In this document: positions 27,490 through 36,765 of the stretch, in pieces
How positions within the stretch are numbered: position 1 is the first letter of the stretch
How the letters are laid out: each line of letters starts with the position of its first letter
From: SZUA-430 sp044220975
Lineage (GTDB): Bacteria; Pseudomonadota; Alphaproteobacteria; Micropepsales; Micropepsaceae
Assembly (NCBI GenBank): GCA_044220975.1
Contig: JBGAPZ010000004.1
Coordinates: 82,929 to 146,928 of the forward strand
Length of the DNA stretch: 64,000 nt
Reading direction: 5' to 3'
Made by a program: the position numbers and the translations under genes
Notes under the pieces: model-generated
The model's input: the letters and a program-made list of their open reading frames with translations, nothing else
What the model was told of the DNA's origin: nothing
Database searches by the model: none

Positions 27490-28590
27490 ATGACATTGCG
27501 TGAATCAGCCTTGGCGGTTGTTGCGGGCGTTACGTTGGTGTTCGTCCAATTCGTGCCTGCGTCGGCGCAGCCCGCGGACCTGTGGACAGTTTCGAACGTC
27601 ACGGTCGATGCAACCGGCGCAAGTCCTTCGGCGGCGAAGGAAGCAGCGCTCTCGAAGGGGCGGCAGCGGGCGTGGACTGAGGTGTTCCGCCGGGTCACCC
27701 CGTCGACCCAGTGGCAGGCGCAACCGCCGATTACCGACGCCGAGTTGGAGCCGATGGTTAAAAGCTTCGACATCGCCAACGAGAAGCATTCGAGCACGCG
27801 GTATCTGGCGAGCGTGACCTATGTGTTCAATCCTTCGGCCGTGCGCACTGCGTTGCGCAAGAGTGGGACGCAGTTCAGCGAGTCGACGGCCAAGCCGGTG
27901 CTGGTGGTGGCACTTAGCGGTTCGGCGTGGGCGCCCGACTCCGCTTGGGGCAAGGCTTGGTTGGCGCAATCGCAACGGGGCCGGCTTGTACCGGTGACGG
28001 TGCCCCGTGGCGACGACCAGGACCGGGCAGCTTTGGCCACGGTTTCAACAGCTGCGGATTGGGCGATGGTAAAGCCGCTTGCCGACCGTTACGGCGCGAG
28101 TTCTGTGCTGGTGGCGACGGCCGGCAAGAGCGGTACCGGGATCGGCGTCAACCTTGCGCACATCAAGCCTGACGGGCGGACCGCCAAGAACGGGACCTAC
28201 GCGCCGCAGGGTGCGGAGGACGAGTTCGCACTTGCGAACCGGGCCGCGGGTACGATTGCGGACAGTCTGCAGGAGGACTGGAAGCGCACCACGTCGGTCG
28301 ACTACGGGCAGCAGGCCTCGTTGAGCGTCGGTATTGCCTTCAATAGCTTGGCCGAATGGGTCGCCACGAAGCGCAGTCTCGAAAGCGTCAAGCTGATCCA
28401 GGTTTTGGCGGTCGAAGAGTTGAATATGCGCAACGCTCGCGTCCGTCTCGATTACGTCGGCAAAACAGATCAGTTGCAAACCGCGCTGTCGCAGACCAAT
28501 TTGTATTTGATTTCCGATGCGCAAGGTAACTGGACGCTGAGCCGAAATGCCGGAGCAACAGCCGCAAATCCCGGCTCGGTGGTTCCTTAA
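27490..28590 (+). CDS. DUF2066 family exported protein
   Basis: A protein of about 366 residues starting MTLRESALAVVAGV, with a signal peptide ending near VPASA (residue 27). The mature part has the DUF2066 pattern: a VDATGASPSAAKEAALSKGRQRA-type opening near residue 40, a central domain and a C-terminal region ending LYLISDAQGNWTL. It overlaps the CDP-alcohol phosphatidyltransferase gene by 44 bases, so the two are probably made together. In many alphaproteobacteria this trio with HdaA is conserved. The function is unknown. Confidence 0.8.
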   Translation: MTLRESALAVVAGVTLVFVQFVPASAQPADLWTVSNVTVDATGASPSAAKEAALSKGRQRAWTEVFRRVTPSTQWQAQPPITDAELEPMVKSFDIANEKHSSTRYLASVTYVFNPSAVRTALRKSGTQFSESTAKPVLVVALSGSAWAPDSAWGKAWLAQSQRGRLVPVTVPRGDDQDRAALATVSTAADWAMVKPLADRYGASSVLVATAGKSGTGIGVNLAHIKPDGRTAKNGTYAPQGAEDEFALANRAAGTIADSLQEDWKRTTSVDYGQQASLSVGIAFNSLAEWVATKRSLESVKLIQVLAVEELNMRNARVRLDYVGKTDQLQTALSQTNLYLISDAQGNWTLSRNAGATAANPGSVVP

Positions 28591-29161
28591 GCCATCCCGC
28601 TATGGCCTGACGCCTGCGAACGGCGTCACGGCTATTCGATTGGTGTTGGTGCCCTTTATTGCGATTGCGCTCTTGGATGCACGCTATGCGCATGCATTCT
28701 GGATGACTGCCATCGCGGCTGCGTCGGACGCCGTAGACGGCTATGTCGCGCGCGCATTCGGGCACAAGTCGCGGCTTGGGGCCTATCTCGATCCGGCCGC
28801 GGACAAACTCTTGATCCTCACGCTGTTCGGCATCCTAGCGTATCAGCATGAGTTGCCGTTGTGGCTGATGGGGCTCGTGGTGGCGCGTGACATCGCCATC
28901 GTAGCGACGGTCGCCGTCTTCACGCGGATGAAGAAAGCGGATCTGCGGATGCAGCCGCTGTTCGTGAGCAAGCTCACCACGTTTGCGCAGATCGCTCTCG
29001 TGATCGCGACGCTCGCCGATCTGGCGTTTGCGTTCGGCTGGGGCGATCTCAGGATGGGGCTCGTTTGGGCCGTCGTGGTGTTCACCCTCGCGTCGTGGGT
29101 GGCCTATTTCTTCGAGGGCTTGCGTGCGTTGCGGACAGTTGAGGCAGCGCCCGGCGCGTGA
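28547..29161 (+). CDS. CDP-alcohol phosphatidyltransferase (PgsA-like)
   Basis: A 204-residue inner-membrane enzyme with about five or six helices. It has the complete family motif: Asp61, Asp64, Gly65, Ala68, Arg69, Gly78, Asp82 and Asp86, in SDAVDGYVARA and LGAYLDPAADK. These residues bind the metal and CDP-diacylglycerol. The acceptor alcohol could be glycerol-3-phosphate (PgsA) or another. The location between DUF2066 and hdaA is typical of a second, non-canonical copy, so the substrate is left open. Confidence 0.88.
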   Translation: MPEQQPQIPARWFLKPSRYGLTPANGVTAIRLVLVPFIAIALLDARYAHAFWMTAIAAASDAVDGYVARAFGHKSRLGAYLDPAADKLLILTLFGILAYQHELPLWLMGLVVARDIAIVATVAVFTRMKKADLRMQPLFVSKLTTFAQIALVIATLADLAFAFGWGDLRMGLVWAVVVFTLASWVAYFFEGLRALRTVEAAPGA

Positions 29162-29174
29162 AGAAATCATCCTG

Positions 29175-29864
29175 ATGACGCAGTCTTCTTCGCAGATCCC
29201 GTTTCCGTTTGAAGAGCGGCGCAGTTTTGCGCGCGAGGATTTTGTGCCTGGTGCGACGAATGAGGTCGCGCTCGCGTACGTCAACGATTGGCCCGCGTGG
29301 CCGCAGCGCGTGTGCGCCTTGTGGGGCGCGACGGGGAGCGGGAAGACGCACTTGGCGCAAATTTGGCGGGTGCAGGCGGATGCGATTGAGCTTCGGGAGT
29401 TGACGCGTGAAGTCGTTGCGGGCCTTGCACCCGGCGGTGCGTTCTTGCTCGATGATGCCGATCGCTGTGAAAGCGATGCCGCGCTTTTTCACCTCATCAA
29501 CTTCGTCAACCAGACCTCCGGTTGGCTCCTCATGACGGGGCAAGAGGCGCCGCAGCGGTGGGTGACCACGGTCCCCGATCTTCACTCCCGGTTAACTGCT
29601 GTGCCCGGGGCGCTTCTTGAGGCGCCGGACGAGGCCTTGATTGCGCGGGTTTTGCTCAAGCTTTTCGCGGACCGGCAACTTAAGCTTCCCGAAGCCCTAA
29701 TCGACTATCTTGCACCCAGGCTTAGGCGCTCGTTTGCCGAGGCGGAACGGATCGTCGTTCTGATCGACACGCTGGCGCTGCAACAAAAACGCAATATTTC
29801 CGTTGAGATCGGCGTGCAGGCTTTGCGCCATCTCGAAGCCGAGCGTTCGGCTGACAACGGATAG
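29175..29864 (+). CDS. hdaA: DnaA-related regulatory inactivator
   Basis: A 229-residue AAA+ protein lacking the DNA-binding domain of DnaA. Walker A is GATGSGKT at residues 51-58 and Walker B contains AFLLDDAD. Near the N-terminus QIPFPF (residues 7-12) fits a beta-clamp binding motif. HdaA bound to the sliding clamp stimulates ATP hydrolysis by DnaA and prevents re-initiation of replication. It lies 13 bases after the phosphatidyltransferase gene and about 60 before ppk. Confidence 0.9.
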   Translation: MTQSSSQIPFPFEERRSFAREDFVPGATNEVALAYVNDWPAWPQRVCALWGATGSGKTHLAQIWRVQADAIELRELTREVVAGLAPGGAFLLDDADRCESDAALFHLINFVNQTSGWLLMTGQEAPQRWVTTVPDLHSRLTAVPGALLEAPDEALIARVLLKLFADRQLKLPEALIDYLAPRLRRSFAEAERIVVLIDTLALQQKRNISVEIGVQALRHLEAERSADNG

Positions 29865-29923
29865 GGCTATGGTCTAGGGTTCGCGCCGGCTTTGGGGAAG
29901 CCAGCGTTTGTCTGGGTAGTTTG

Positions 29924-32155
29924 ATGGATAACACGACTTCGAAACGCGACACGCCCGCGACTGCGGCGCCGGTACAGGCGCCGCGGCGGGAGACGCGCGC
30001 GAGCACGAAGCCGATCGATCCGAAAGCTCCGGAGCGGCTGATCAACCGCGAGCTGTCGTGGCTCGCGTTCAACACACGTGTTCTGGAAGAGGCGAAGAAC
30101 GAGCGGCATCCGTTGCTCGAGCGCTTGCGGTTCTTGGCGATCTCAGCTGCGAACTTGGACGAGTTCTACATGGTGCGGGTCGCTGGCCTCAAAGGCATGG
30201 TGACCGCAAATGTCGGCACGTTGTCCGATGACGGGCGGCGGCCCCAACAACAGCTCGATGCGATCAATGCGATGGCGTCGGATTTGATGGCTCAGCAACA
30301 GCGCACGTGGCTCGTGCTTAGCGGGCTGTTGCGCAAATCCGGTATCGCGGTCGTCGAACCCAAAGAGTTGACGGACGCGGACCGGCAGTGGCTCGACCAG
30401 AAATTCATGGCCGAGGTCTATCCGGTGCTAACGCCGCTTGCGGTGGATCCTGCGCATCCATTTCCGTTTCTGCCCAATATGGGTTTGGCGCTTGCGTTGC
30501 AGTTGAGGCGCAAGGATGGGCGCGAGATGGATGCGCTGATCCCGATTCCGGGACAAGTGGCGCGCTTTATCCGCCTACCGCAGCAGCCTGTGAACGGCGA
30601 AGCGCCGTCGGCCCGTTTCATTCCGCTCGAGAAGGTTATCGGCGAATTCATGGACCGGCTGTTTCCGGGTTATGATGTTGTGGGCCGTGGGTGTTTCCGC
30701 GTGCTGCGCGACAGTGATATCGAGGTCGCCGAAGAAGCCGAAGACCTTGTGCGCTGGTTCGAAGGCGCGTTGAAGCGACGAAAACGCGGCAGCGTGATCC
30801 GCCTCAAGTTCGAAGCCTCGATGCCGGACGATCTACGTGCGTTCATCACCGATCATATGGGATTGAAAGAGCACGAACCGGTCAACGTCGAAGGCATCCT
30901 GGGGCTGGCCGACACCAGCAAGCTCATCATCGACGAACGGCCGGATTTGAACTTTAAGCCGTACACGCCGCGCTTTCCGGAGCGCATTCGCGAGTTCAAC
31001 GGCGATTGCTTTGCGGCGATCCGGGCAAAAGACCTGATCGTCCATCACCCGTTCGAGACATTCGACGTTGTCGTGCAGTTCTTGCAGCAAGCGGCGGCCG
31101 ATCCTGACGTGCTGTCGATCAAGCAGACGCTCTACCGCACCGGCAACGATTCACCGGTTGTGAAAGCGCTGATCGAGGCGGCGGAAGCCGGCAAGTCGGT
31201 CACTGCGATCGTCGAATTGAAAGCGCGCTTCGATGAGGCGGCTAATATTCGCTGGGCGCGCGATATGGAACGGGCCGGCGTGCAGGTCGTGTTCGGCTTC
31301 ATGCAATTGAAGACGCATGCGAAGCTTTCCCTTGTTGTGCGGCGCGAGAGCGGCGGGTTGCGCACTTACACGCATTTCGGCACCGGCAACTATCACGCGA
31401 CGACCGCGAAAATTTATACCGATCTTTCGCTCTTCACCGCAGATCAGGCCCTTGGCCGCGACGCGGGCCGCGTGTTCAATTTCATCACGGGATATGCCGA
31501 GCCGTCTCATCTTGAGAAGCTGGCGGTGTCGCCGCTCAATCTGCGCAAGACACTGATCGAACACATCGACCGCGAAATCGCACATGTCAAGGCGGGACGG
31601 CCCGGACACATCTGGGCAAAGCTGAACGCGCTCGTGGATCCGGCCGTGATCGACGAACTCTACAGGGCGAGCCAAGCCGGGGTGAAGGTCGAGCTTGTTG
31701 TGCGCGGCATCTGTTGCCTCAGGCCCGAGGTTCCGGGCCTGTCCGAGAACATTAAAGTCAAGAGCATTGTTGGGCGGTTTTTGGAACACGCGCGTGTCGT
31801 TTGCGTTGGCAACGGTCATGGGTTGCCGAGCCCCGATGCGAGCGTGTACATCTCGTCCGCCGATTGGATGCCGCGCAACCTGGACCGCAGAGTCGAGGTG
31901 CTGGTGCCGGTCGAAAACCCAACAGTGCACGAACAGGTGATGGGCCAGATCATGTCCGCGAATCTGCGCGACGTCGCACAAAGCTGGCATTTGCATGCCG
32001 ACGGTACGTACACGCGGGCGCCAGGCTTCGACGCGAAGGACGCATTGAACGCGCACGACTACTTCATGACGAACCCGAGCCTCTCGGGACGAGGCGGCAA
32101 GGGGTTGGCGAAGGATAAGAAGGCGGCCGTGCGCAGCCGTTCCAAGGGGCAGTAG
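29924..32155 (+). CDS. ppk: Polyphosphate kinase 1
   Basis: A 743-residue enzyme that polymerises the gamma-phosphate of ATP into inorganic polyphosphate. The four PPK1 domains are present. The N-terminal helical domain begins near ERLINRELSWLAFNTRVLEEA (residues 37-57). The autophosphorylated histidine lies in the C-terminal THFGTGNYHATTAKIYTDL segment. A variable Thr/Pro-rich leader precedes residue 35. The start is ATG 29924 rather than the adjacent TTG. The ppx gene follows after 7 bases, so synthesis and breakdown of polyphosphate are co-encoded. Confidence 0.97.
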   Translation: MDNTTSKRDTPATAAPVQAPRRETRASTKPIDPKAPERLINRELSWLAFNTRVLEEAKNERHPLLERLRFLAISAANLDEFYMVRVAGLKGMVTANVGTLSDDGRRPQQQLDAINAMASDLMAQQQRTWLVLSGLLRKSGIAVVEPKELTDADRQWLDQKFMAEVYPVLTPLAVDPAHPFPFLPNMGLALALQLRRKDGREMDALIPIPGQVARFIRLPQQPVNGEAPSARFIPLEKVIGEFMDRLFPGYDVVGRGCFRVLRDSDIEVAEEAEDLVRWFEGALKRRKRGSVIRLKFEASMPDDLRAFITDHMGLKEHEPVNVEGILGLADTSKLIIDERPDLNFKPYTPRFPERIREFNGDCFAAIRAKDLIVHHPFETFDVVVQFLQQAAADPDVLSIKQTLYRTGNDSPVVKALIEAAEAGKSVTAIVELKARFDEAANIRWARDMERAGVQVVFGFMQLKTHAKLSLVVRRESGGLRTYTHFGTGNYHATTAKIYTDLSLFTADQALGRDAGRVFNFITGYAEPSHLEKLAVSPLNLRKTLIEHIDREIAHVKAGRPGHIWAKLNALVDPAVIDELYRASQAGVKVELVVRGICCLRPEVPGLSENIKVKSIVGRFLEHARVVCVGNGHGLPSPDASVYISSADWMPRNLDRRVEVLVPVENPTVHEQVMGQIMSANLRDVAQSWHLHADGTYTRAPGFDAKDALNAHDYFMTNPSLSGRGGKGLAKDKKAAVRSRSKGQ

Positions 32156-32162
32156 GCTCATT

Positions 32163-33629
32163 ATGGCGGGAGCGCCGGTCGCCGTCGTCGATATCGGATC
32201 GAACTCGGTACGCCTTGTCATCTACGATCGGATGTGGCGGAGCCCCGCAACACTCTTCAATGAGAAATCGCTTTGCGCGATCGGACGGCACATGGTGTCG
32301 ACCGGGATGCTGGACGACGAAGGTACCGAGGCGGCGCTATCCGCGCTGAAGCGGTTTCGCGAGATCACCACGGGGCTCGGCATTGCGCGCGTCGATGCGG
32401 TGGCGACGGCTGCGGTGCGCGACACGAAGAACGGCAACGAGTTCGTGGCGCGGGCGCGCGACGCCTTGGGTTCGCCAGTCAAGATACTGACGGGTGAAGA
32501 AGAAGCGCGGCTCGCGACAGAGGGCGTGCTTGCAGCCATCCCGGATGCCGACGGCGTGGTCGGAGACCTTGGCGGCGGCAGTTTGGAATTGGCGTTCGTC
32601 TCCGGCGGCAAGCAGGCCGAGGGATTGACGCTGCCTTTCGGGCCTCTTCGACTGATGGATGCGTCCGACGGCAAGATCGAGCGCGCGCGCGCCATGGTTG
32701 ATGACGGGCTTGAGAAGCTTCCTGGTCTCGACAAGTTGAAGGGCAAGGCGCTCTACGCTGTGGGCGGCGTTTGGCGCAACATCGCGCGCATCCATATGGA
32801 AGATCAGCAGCATCCGATCCGCGTACTGCACCATTATGAGATTGCGCGCGACAAGGCGGTGAGCTTCACGCAATTCGTTTCGGGGCTATCCCGCAAATCG
32901 CTTGAGACGGCCGCTGGCGCGACGCGCAGGCGTGCTGAGGCTATTCCCTACGGCGCAGTCGTGATGGAGCGCTTGCTAAAGGCGGCGAAGCTGGATCGCG
33001 TGGTGGTCTCAGCGTTCGGTCTGCGCGAGGGTGTTTTGTTCGCGAAGCTTGCGGCGGAGGAGCGGGCGAAGGATCCGCTGCTCGCGGCCTGCGAAGATAT
33101 GGCGGTTCGCACGGGCCGCGAGGCGGCGCTCGGCCGTACGCTCGACAAGTGGACGGCGCCGCTGTTCCCGGGGCTCGACAAGGGGTTCGACCGGCTGCGC
33201 AGGGCTGCGTGCTTCTTGGCCGATATCGGCTGGCGCGGACATCCCGATCACCGTGCGGAGCAATCGTTCACCGAGGTGTTGAACGCGCCGTTCATCGGCA
33301 TCGACCATCCGGGGCGCGGCGTGTTGGCGCTTTCGATGTTCCACCGTTACGGCGGCAACGACGAGCGCGTCGTCAAGCGCTTGCAGCGGTTCGTGGGCGA
33401 GGAGGCGGCGCACACGGCGCGCACGATCGGGCTCGCGTTGCGTGCGGCGATGGTGATGGCAGGGCCGGCCCCCGATTTGCTGAGCGAGACGGCGGTGAAG
33501 CTCACGCCGAACACGCTTGTCGTGAGCATCCCCAAGGCGCATCAGGGGCTCATCGCCGAGGCGATTACGAAGCGGTTGGATGGGCTCGCAAACGCGCTCG
33601 ACCGCACAACGCGCATCGAGCTGAAGTAG
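32163..33629 (+). CDS. ppx: Exopolyphosphatase / Ppx-GppA phosphatase
   Basis: A 488-residue member of the ASKHA phosphatase family. The phosphate-1 loop is VAVVDIGSNSVRLVIYD at residues 6-22 and the phosphate-2 loop is GDLGGGSLELAFV near 138. The C-terminal third is the HD-like helical domain. It releases phosphate from polyphosphate or hydrolyses pppGpp. Its place 7 bases after ppk supports a role in polyphosphate turnover. Length and start are normal. Confidence 0.95.
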   Translation: MAGAPVAVVDIGSNSVRLVIYDRMWRSPATLFNEKSLCAIGRHMVSTGMLDDEGTEAALSALKRFREITTGLGIARVDAVATAAVRDTKNGNEFVARARDALGSPVKILTGEEEARLATEGVLAAIPDADGVVGDLGGGSLELAFVSGGKQAEGLTLPFGPLRLMDASDGKIERARAMVDDGLEKLPGLDKLKGKALYAVGGVWRNIARIHMEDQQHPIRVLHHYEIARDKAVSFTQFVSGLSRKSLETAAGATRRRAEAIPYGAVVMERLLKAAKLDRVVVSAFGLREGVLFAKLAAEERAKDPLLAACEDMAVRTGREAALGRTLDKWTAPLFPGLDKGFDRLRRAACFLADIGWRGHPDHRAEQSFTEVLNAPFIGIDHPGRGVLALSMFHRYGGNDERVVKRLQRFVGEEAAHTARTIGLALRAAMVMAGPAPDLLSETAVKLTPNTLVVSIPKAHQGLIAEAITKRLDGLANALDRTTRIELK

Positions 33630-34784
33630 CTATTTCTCGACGGCGACGACGGATGCTTTGCGGTCGCGGATCGTGAGCGCGATGCGGCCGTGTTTCAGTT
33701 CCAAAGCCGCGTCGCCGAAGATTTCGCGGCGCCATCCTTGAAGGGCGGGCACGTCCGCATGGTCGTCGGCTGCGATTTGATCCAGGTCGCTCGATGAGGC
33801 GATCAGCTTCTGCGCGACGCCATGCGCTTCGCATTGGATCTTCAAAAGCACGCGCATCATGTCGCCCAAGACCGGCGGCACGGCCGGCGGCGGTCCGCGC
33901 TCCATGTCGGGGATGGCCGAAGCGGGTAGGGCGAGCCCTCCTTTGACGGCTTCGATCAGGCTGCTGGCCGCCCGCGAATTGGCGAAGCCGCGGGGGATGC
34001 CGCGCAATGTGTCGAGGTCTTCCGCAGACTGGGGTGCTTGGGCCGCGATCTCGAACAGCGCTTCGTCCTTCATCACGCGACTGCGCGGGACGTCGCGTTC
34101 TTGCGCGACGCGTTCCCGCCACGCCGCGATTTCCATCAGCACTGCCGTGAAGCGACGGTTGCCGCCGCGCATCTTGAGTCTGCGCCAGGCTTCTTCCGGT
34201 TTCAGTTCATAGGTTTCGGGTGCACGCAGGACGCCCAGCTCTTCTTCCAACCAATGCGACCGGCCAGACTTGTCGAGTTGCTTCTTGAGCGACTCGTACA
34301 CGCGGCAGAGGTGGGTCACGTCGGAAAGCGCGTAGTGCAACTGCTTGTCGCTCAATGGGCGGCGCGACCAATCGGTGAAGCGCGAGGACTTGTCGATCTG
34401 GGCGTGGGCGAGTTCGCGCACAAGCGTTTCGTACGCGGCCGAGTCGCCGAAGCCGCAGACCATGGCGGCGACTTGGGTGTCGAACAGCGGGTTCGGGATC
34501 AGATCGGCCTGGTGAAAGAAGATTTCGACGTCTTGGCGGGCGGCGTGAAAGACCTTGATGACCGACGGCGCCTTGAAGAGTTCGTGGAGCGGTTTCAGAT
34601 CGATGCCGGGGGCGAGCGGGTCCACGACGACGGCAAATCCCGGGATCGCAGCTTGCAGCAGACACAGCTTCGGCCAGTAGGTGGAGTCGCGCATAAACTC
34701 CGTGTCGATTGCGACATAGGGCGCCTCGACGAAGCGGGAACAAGCGGCCGCAAGCTCGTCGTTCGAGGTGATGACTGTGACCAA
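33630..34784 (-). CDS. rnd: Ribonuclease D
   Basis: A 384-residue DEDDy exoribonuclease that trims the 3' ends of tRNA and other stable RNAs. Catalytic acids are in AIDTEFMRDSTYWP (ExoI), FHAARQDVEIFF (ExoII) and LHYALSDVTHL (ExoIII, with the tyrosine). An HRDC domain follows from about residue 215 (WRERVAQERDVPRSRV). It abuts ppx tail to tail and is divergent from aspS. Confidence 0.94.
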   Translation of the reverse strand: MVTVITSNDELAAACSRFVEAPYVAIDTEFMRDSTYWPKLCLLQAAIPGFAVVVDPLAPGIDLKPLHELFKAPSVIKVFHAARQDVEIFFHQADLIPNPLFDTQVAAMVCGFGDSAAYETLVRELAHAQIDKSSRFTDWSRRPLSDKQLHYALSDVTHLCRVYESLKKQLDKSGRSHWLEEELGVLRAPETYELKPEEAWRRLKMRGGNRRFTAVLMEIAAWRERVAQERDVPRSRVMKDEALFEIAAQAPQSAEDLDTLRGIPRGFANSRAASSLIEAVKGGLALPASAIPDMERGPPPAVPPVLGDMMRVLLKIQCEAHGVAQKLIASSSDLDQIAADDHADVPALQGWRREIFGDAALELKHGRIALTIRDRKASVVAVEK

Positions 34785-34870
34785 ATCTCGTACCCTTGAC
34801 AGGTGGCGCGGGGCGACCCCACAAGGGGCGCCCTTTAAGCCCTGTTTTGCCAGAAGATCAAGGAATTCCC

Positions 34871-36700
34871 ATGCACCGCTATCGCACGCACACCTGCGGC
34901 GAATTGCGCGCCTCGCACGTCGGCGGCCGCGCTCGCATCTCAGGCTGGGTTCACCGGCGGCGCGACCACGGCGGGCTCGTCTTTATCGACCTGCGCGACA
35001 ACTACGGGCTGACGCAGTGCGTTGTGGAGCCCGATAGCCCTGCATTCAGGGGTGTGGACGCGCTGCGCTCGGAGTTCGTTGTGACGTTCACGGGCCGCGT
35101 GGTGGCCAGGCCCGGCGATACCGTCAACAAGGAGCTTGCGACCGGCGAGGTCGAACTGCGCATCGACGAAGTCGAACTGCAGGGTGCCGCCGGCGAGTTG
35201 CCGGTGCCGGTGTTCGGCGACCAGGAGTATCCGGAAGAACAGCGGCTGAAATACCGGTTCCTCGATTTGCGCCGCGACCGCTTGCACAAGAACATCCTTT
35301 TGCGCTCGAACGTGATCACGAGCTTGCGCCGGCGGATGGTCGCGCAGGGTTTTACGGAGTTCCAAACGCCGATTTTGACCGCATCTTCGCCGGAAGGCGC
35401 GCGCGACTTCCTGGTGCCGTCGCGGCTGCACCCGGGCAAGTTCTACGCGCTGCCGCAGGCGCCGCAGCAGTTCAAGCAGTTGATCATGGTGGCGGGCTTC
35501 GACCGGTACTTCCAGATCGCGCCGTGTTTTCGCGACGAGGACGCGCGGGCGGACAGGTCGCCCGGCGAATTCTATCAGCTCGACCTCGAGATGAGCTTCG
35601 TCACGCAGGAAGATGTGTTCGCGGCGGTTGAGCCAGTGCTGCGCGGAACGTTCGAAGAGTTCGCGAACGGACGTACCATCAACCCGGGTCAGTTCCCGCG
35701 CATTCCGTACGCGGAATCGATGCTGAAGTACGGTTCCGACAAGCCCGATCTTCGCAACCCGATCGTGATCGCCGACGTCAGCGCGGAATTCGCGGATGCG
35801 ACCGTCGAGTTCAAGGCGTTCAAGAATGTCGTAGCCTCAGGCGGCGTCGTACGCGCGATCCCGGCGCCGGGTGCGGGCGGGCAGCCGCGCTCGTTCTTCG
35901 ACAAGTTGAACGACTGGGCGCGCACCGAGATGAAGGCGCCGGGCCTCGGCTACATTACGTTCGAAGAAGAGGGCGGCAAGCTTTCCGGCAAAGGGCCGAT
36001 CGCGAAGTTCATTCCCGAGCCCGTGCTCGTGCGGCTTGCGCAGAAGGCCGGCGTGAAGGCGGGTGACGCGCTGTTTTTCTCGGCTGGCAATGCGGACGCT
36101 GCGGCAAAGCTCGCGGGTGCGGCGCGCATTCGGATCGGCAACGAACTTGGGCTTAAGGCATCGCCCTATTACGATTTCCATTTCTGCTGGATCGTCGACT
36201 TTCCGATGTACGAGTGGAACGAGGAAGAAAAGAAGATCGACTTCTCGCACAACCCGTTCTCGATGCCGAACTTCGAGCATGAGGCTTTCCTGAAGCTCGA
36301 TAACGGCGATCGGAAAACGATCCTCGACATGAAGGCGTTTCAGTACGACATCGTGTGCAACGGTATCGAACTGTCGTCGGGTGCCATCCGTAACCACAAG
36401 CCCGAAATCATGATGAAGGCGTTCGAGATCGCGGGCTACCCGAAGGAAACGGTCGAGCAGAAATTCGGCGGCATGCTGAATGCGTTCCGCTATGGCGCTC
36501 CGCCACACGGCGGAACGGCGCCGGGCGTCGATCGCATCGTGATGTTGATTGCAGGCGAAGAAAACCTGCGCGAAGTCACGATGTTCCCGATGAACCAAAA
36601 GGCCGAAGACTTGATGATGGGCGCGCCAAGCGAGCCGCTGCCGAAGCAACTGCGCGAGGCGAACATCCGCGTGGTGCTGCCGGAGGCCGCGAAAGGGTAG
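34871..36700 (+). CDS. aspS: Aspartyl-tRNA synthetase
   Basis: A class II synthetase of 609 residues from ATG 34871. It has the N-terminal anticodon-binding OB fold, motif 2 in FRDEDARADRSPGEFYQLDLEMSF (shown here as two parts FRDEDARADRS and PGEFYQLDLEMSF), a bacterial GAD insertion, and motif 3 in GGTAPGVDRIVML. In the anticodon-binding domain position 33 is histidine (RRRDHGG). As I recall, this marks non-discriminating enzymes that also charge tRNA-Asn, whereas discriminating E. coli has leucine there. A non-discriminating enzyme would need GatCAB, not seen here. Confidence 0.97.
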   Translation: MHRYRTHTCGELRASHVGGRARISGWVHRRRDHGGLVFIDLRDNYGLTQCVVEPDSPAFRGVDALRSEFVVTFTGRVVARPGDTVNKELATGEVELRIDEVELQGAAGELPVPVFGDQEYPEEQRLKYRFLDLRRDRLHKNILLRSNVITSLRRRMVAQGFTEFQTPILTASSPEGARDFLVPSRLHPGKFYALPQAPQQFKQLIMVAGFDRYFQIAPCFRDEDARADRSPGEFYQLDLEMSFVTQEDVFAAVEPVLRGTFEEFANGRTINPGQFPRIPYAESMLKYGSDKPDLRNPIVIADVSAEFADATVEFKAFKNVVASGGVVRAIPAPGAGGQPRSFFDKLNDWARTEMKAPGLGYITFEEEGGKLSGKGPIAKFIPEPVLVRLAQKAGVKAGDALFFSAGNADAAAKLAGAARIRIGNELGLKASPYYDFHFCWIVDFPMYEWNEEEKKIDFSHNPFSMPNFEHEAFLKLDNGDRKTILDMKAFQYDIVCNGIELSSGAIRNHKPEIMMKAFEIAGYPKETVEQKFGGMLNAFRYGAPPHGGTAPGVDRIVMLIAGEENLREVTMFPMNQKAEDLMMGAPSEPLPKQLREANIRVVLPEAAKG

Positions 36701-36765
36701 GACCGCTAGCGGTTCGCGTCACATGTGAATGGCGCGGGGTTGGCCGGGGCGTTAGGTTCACGGCC

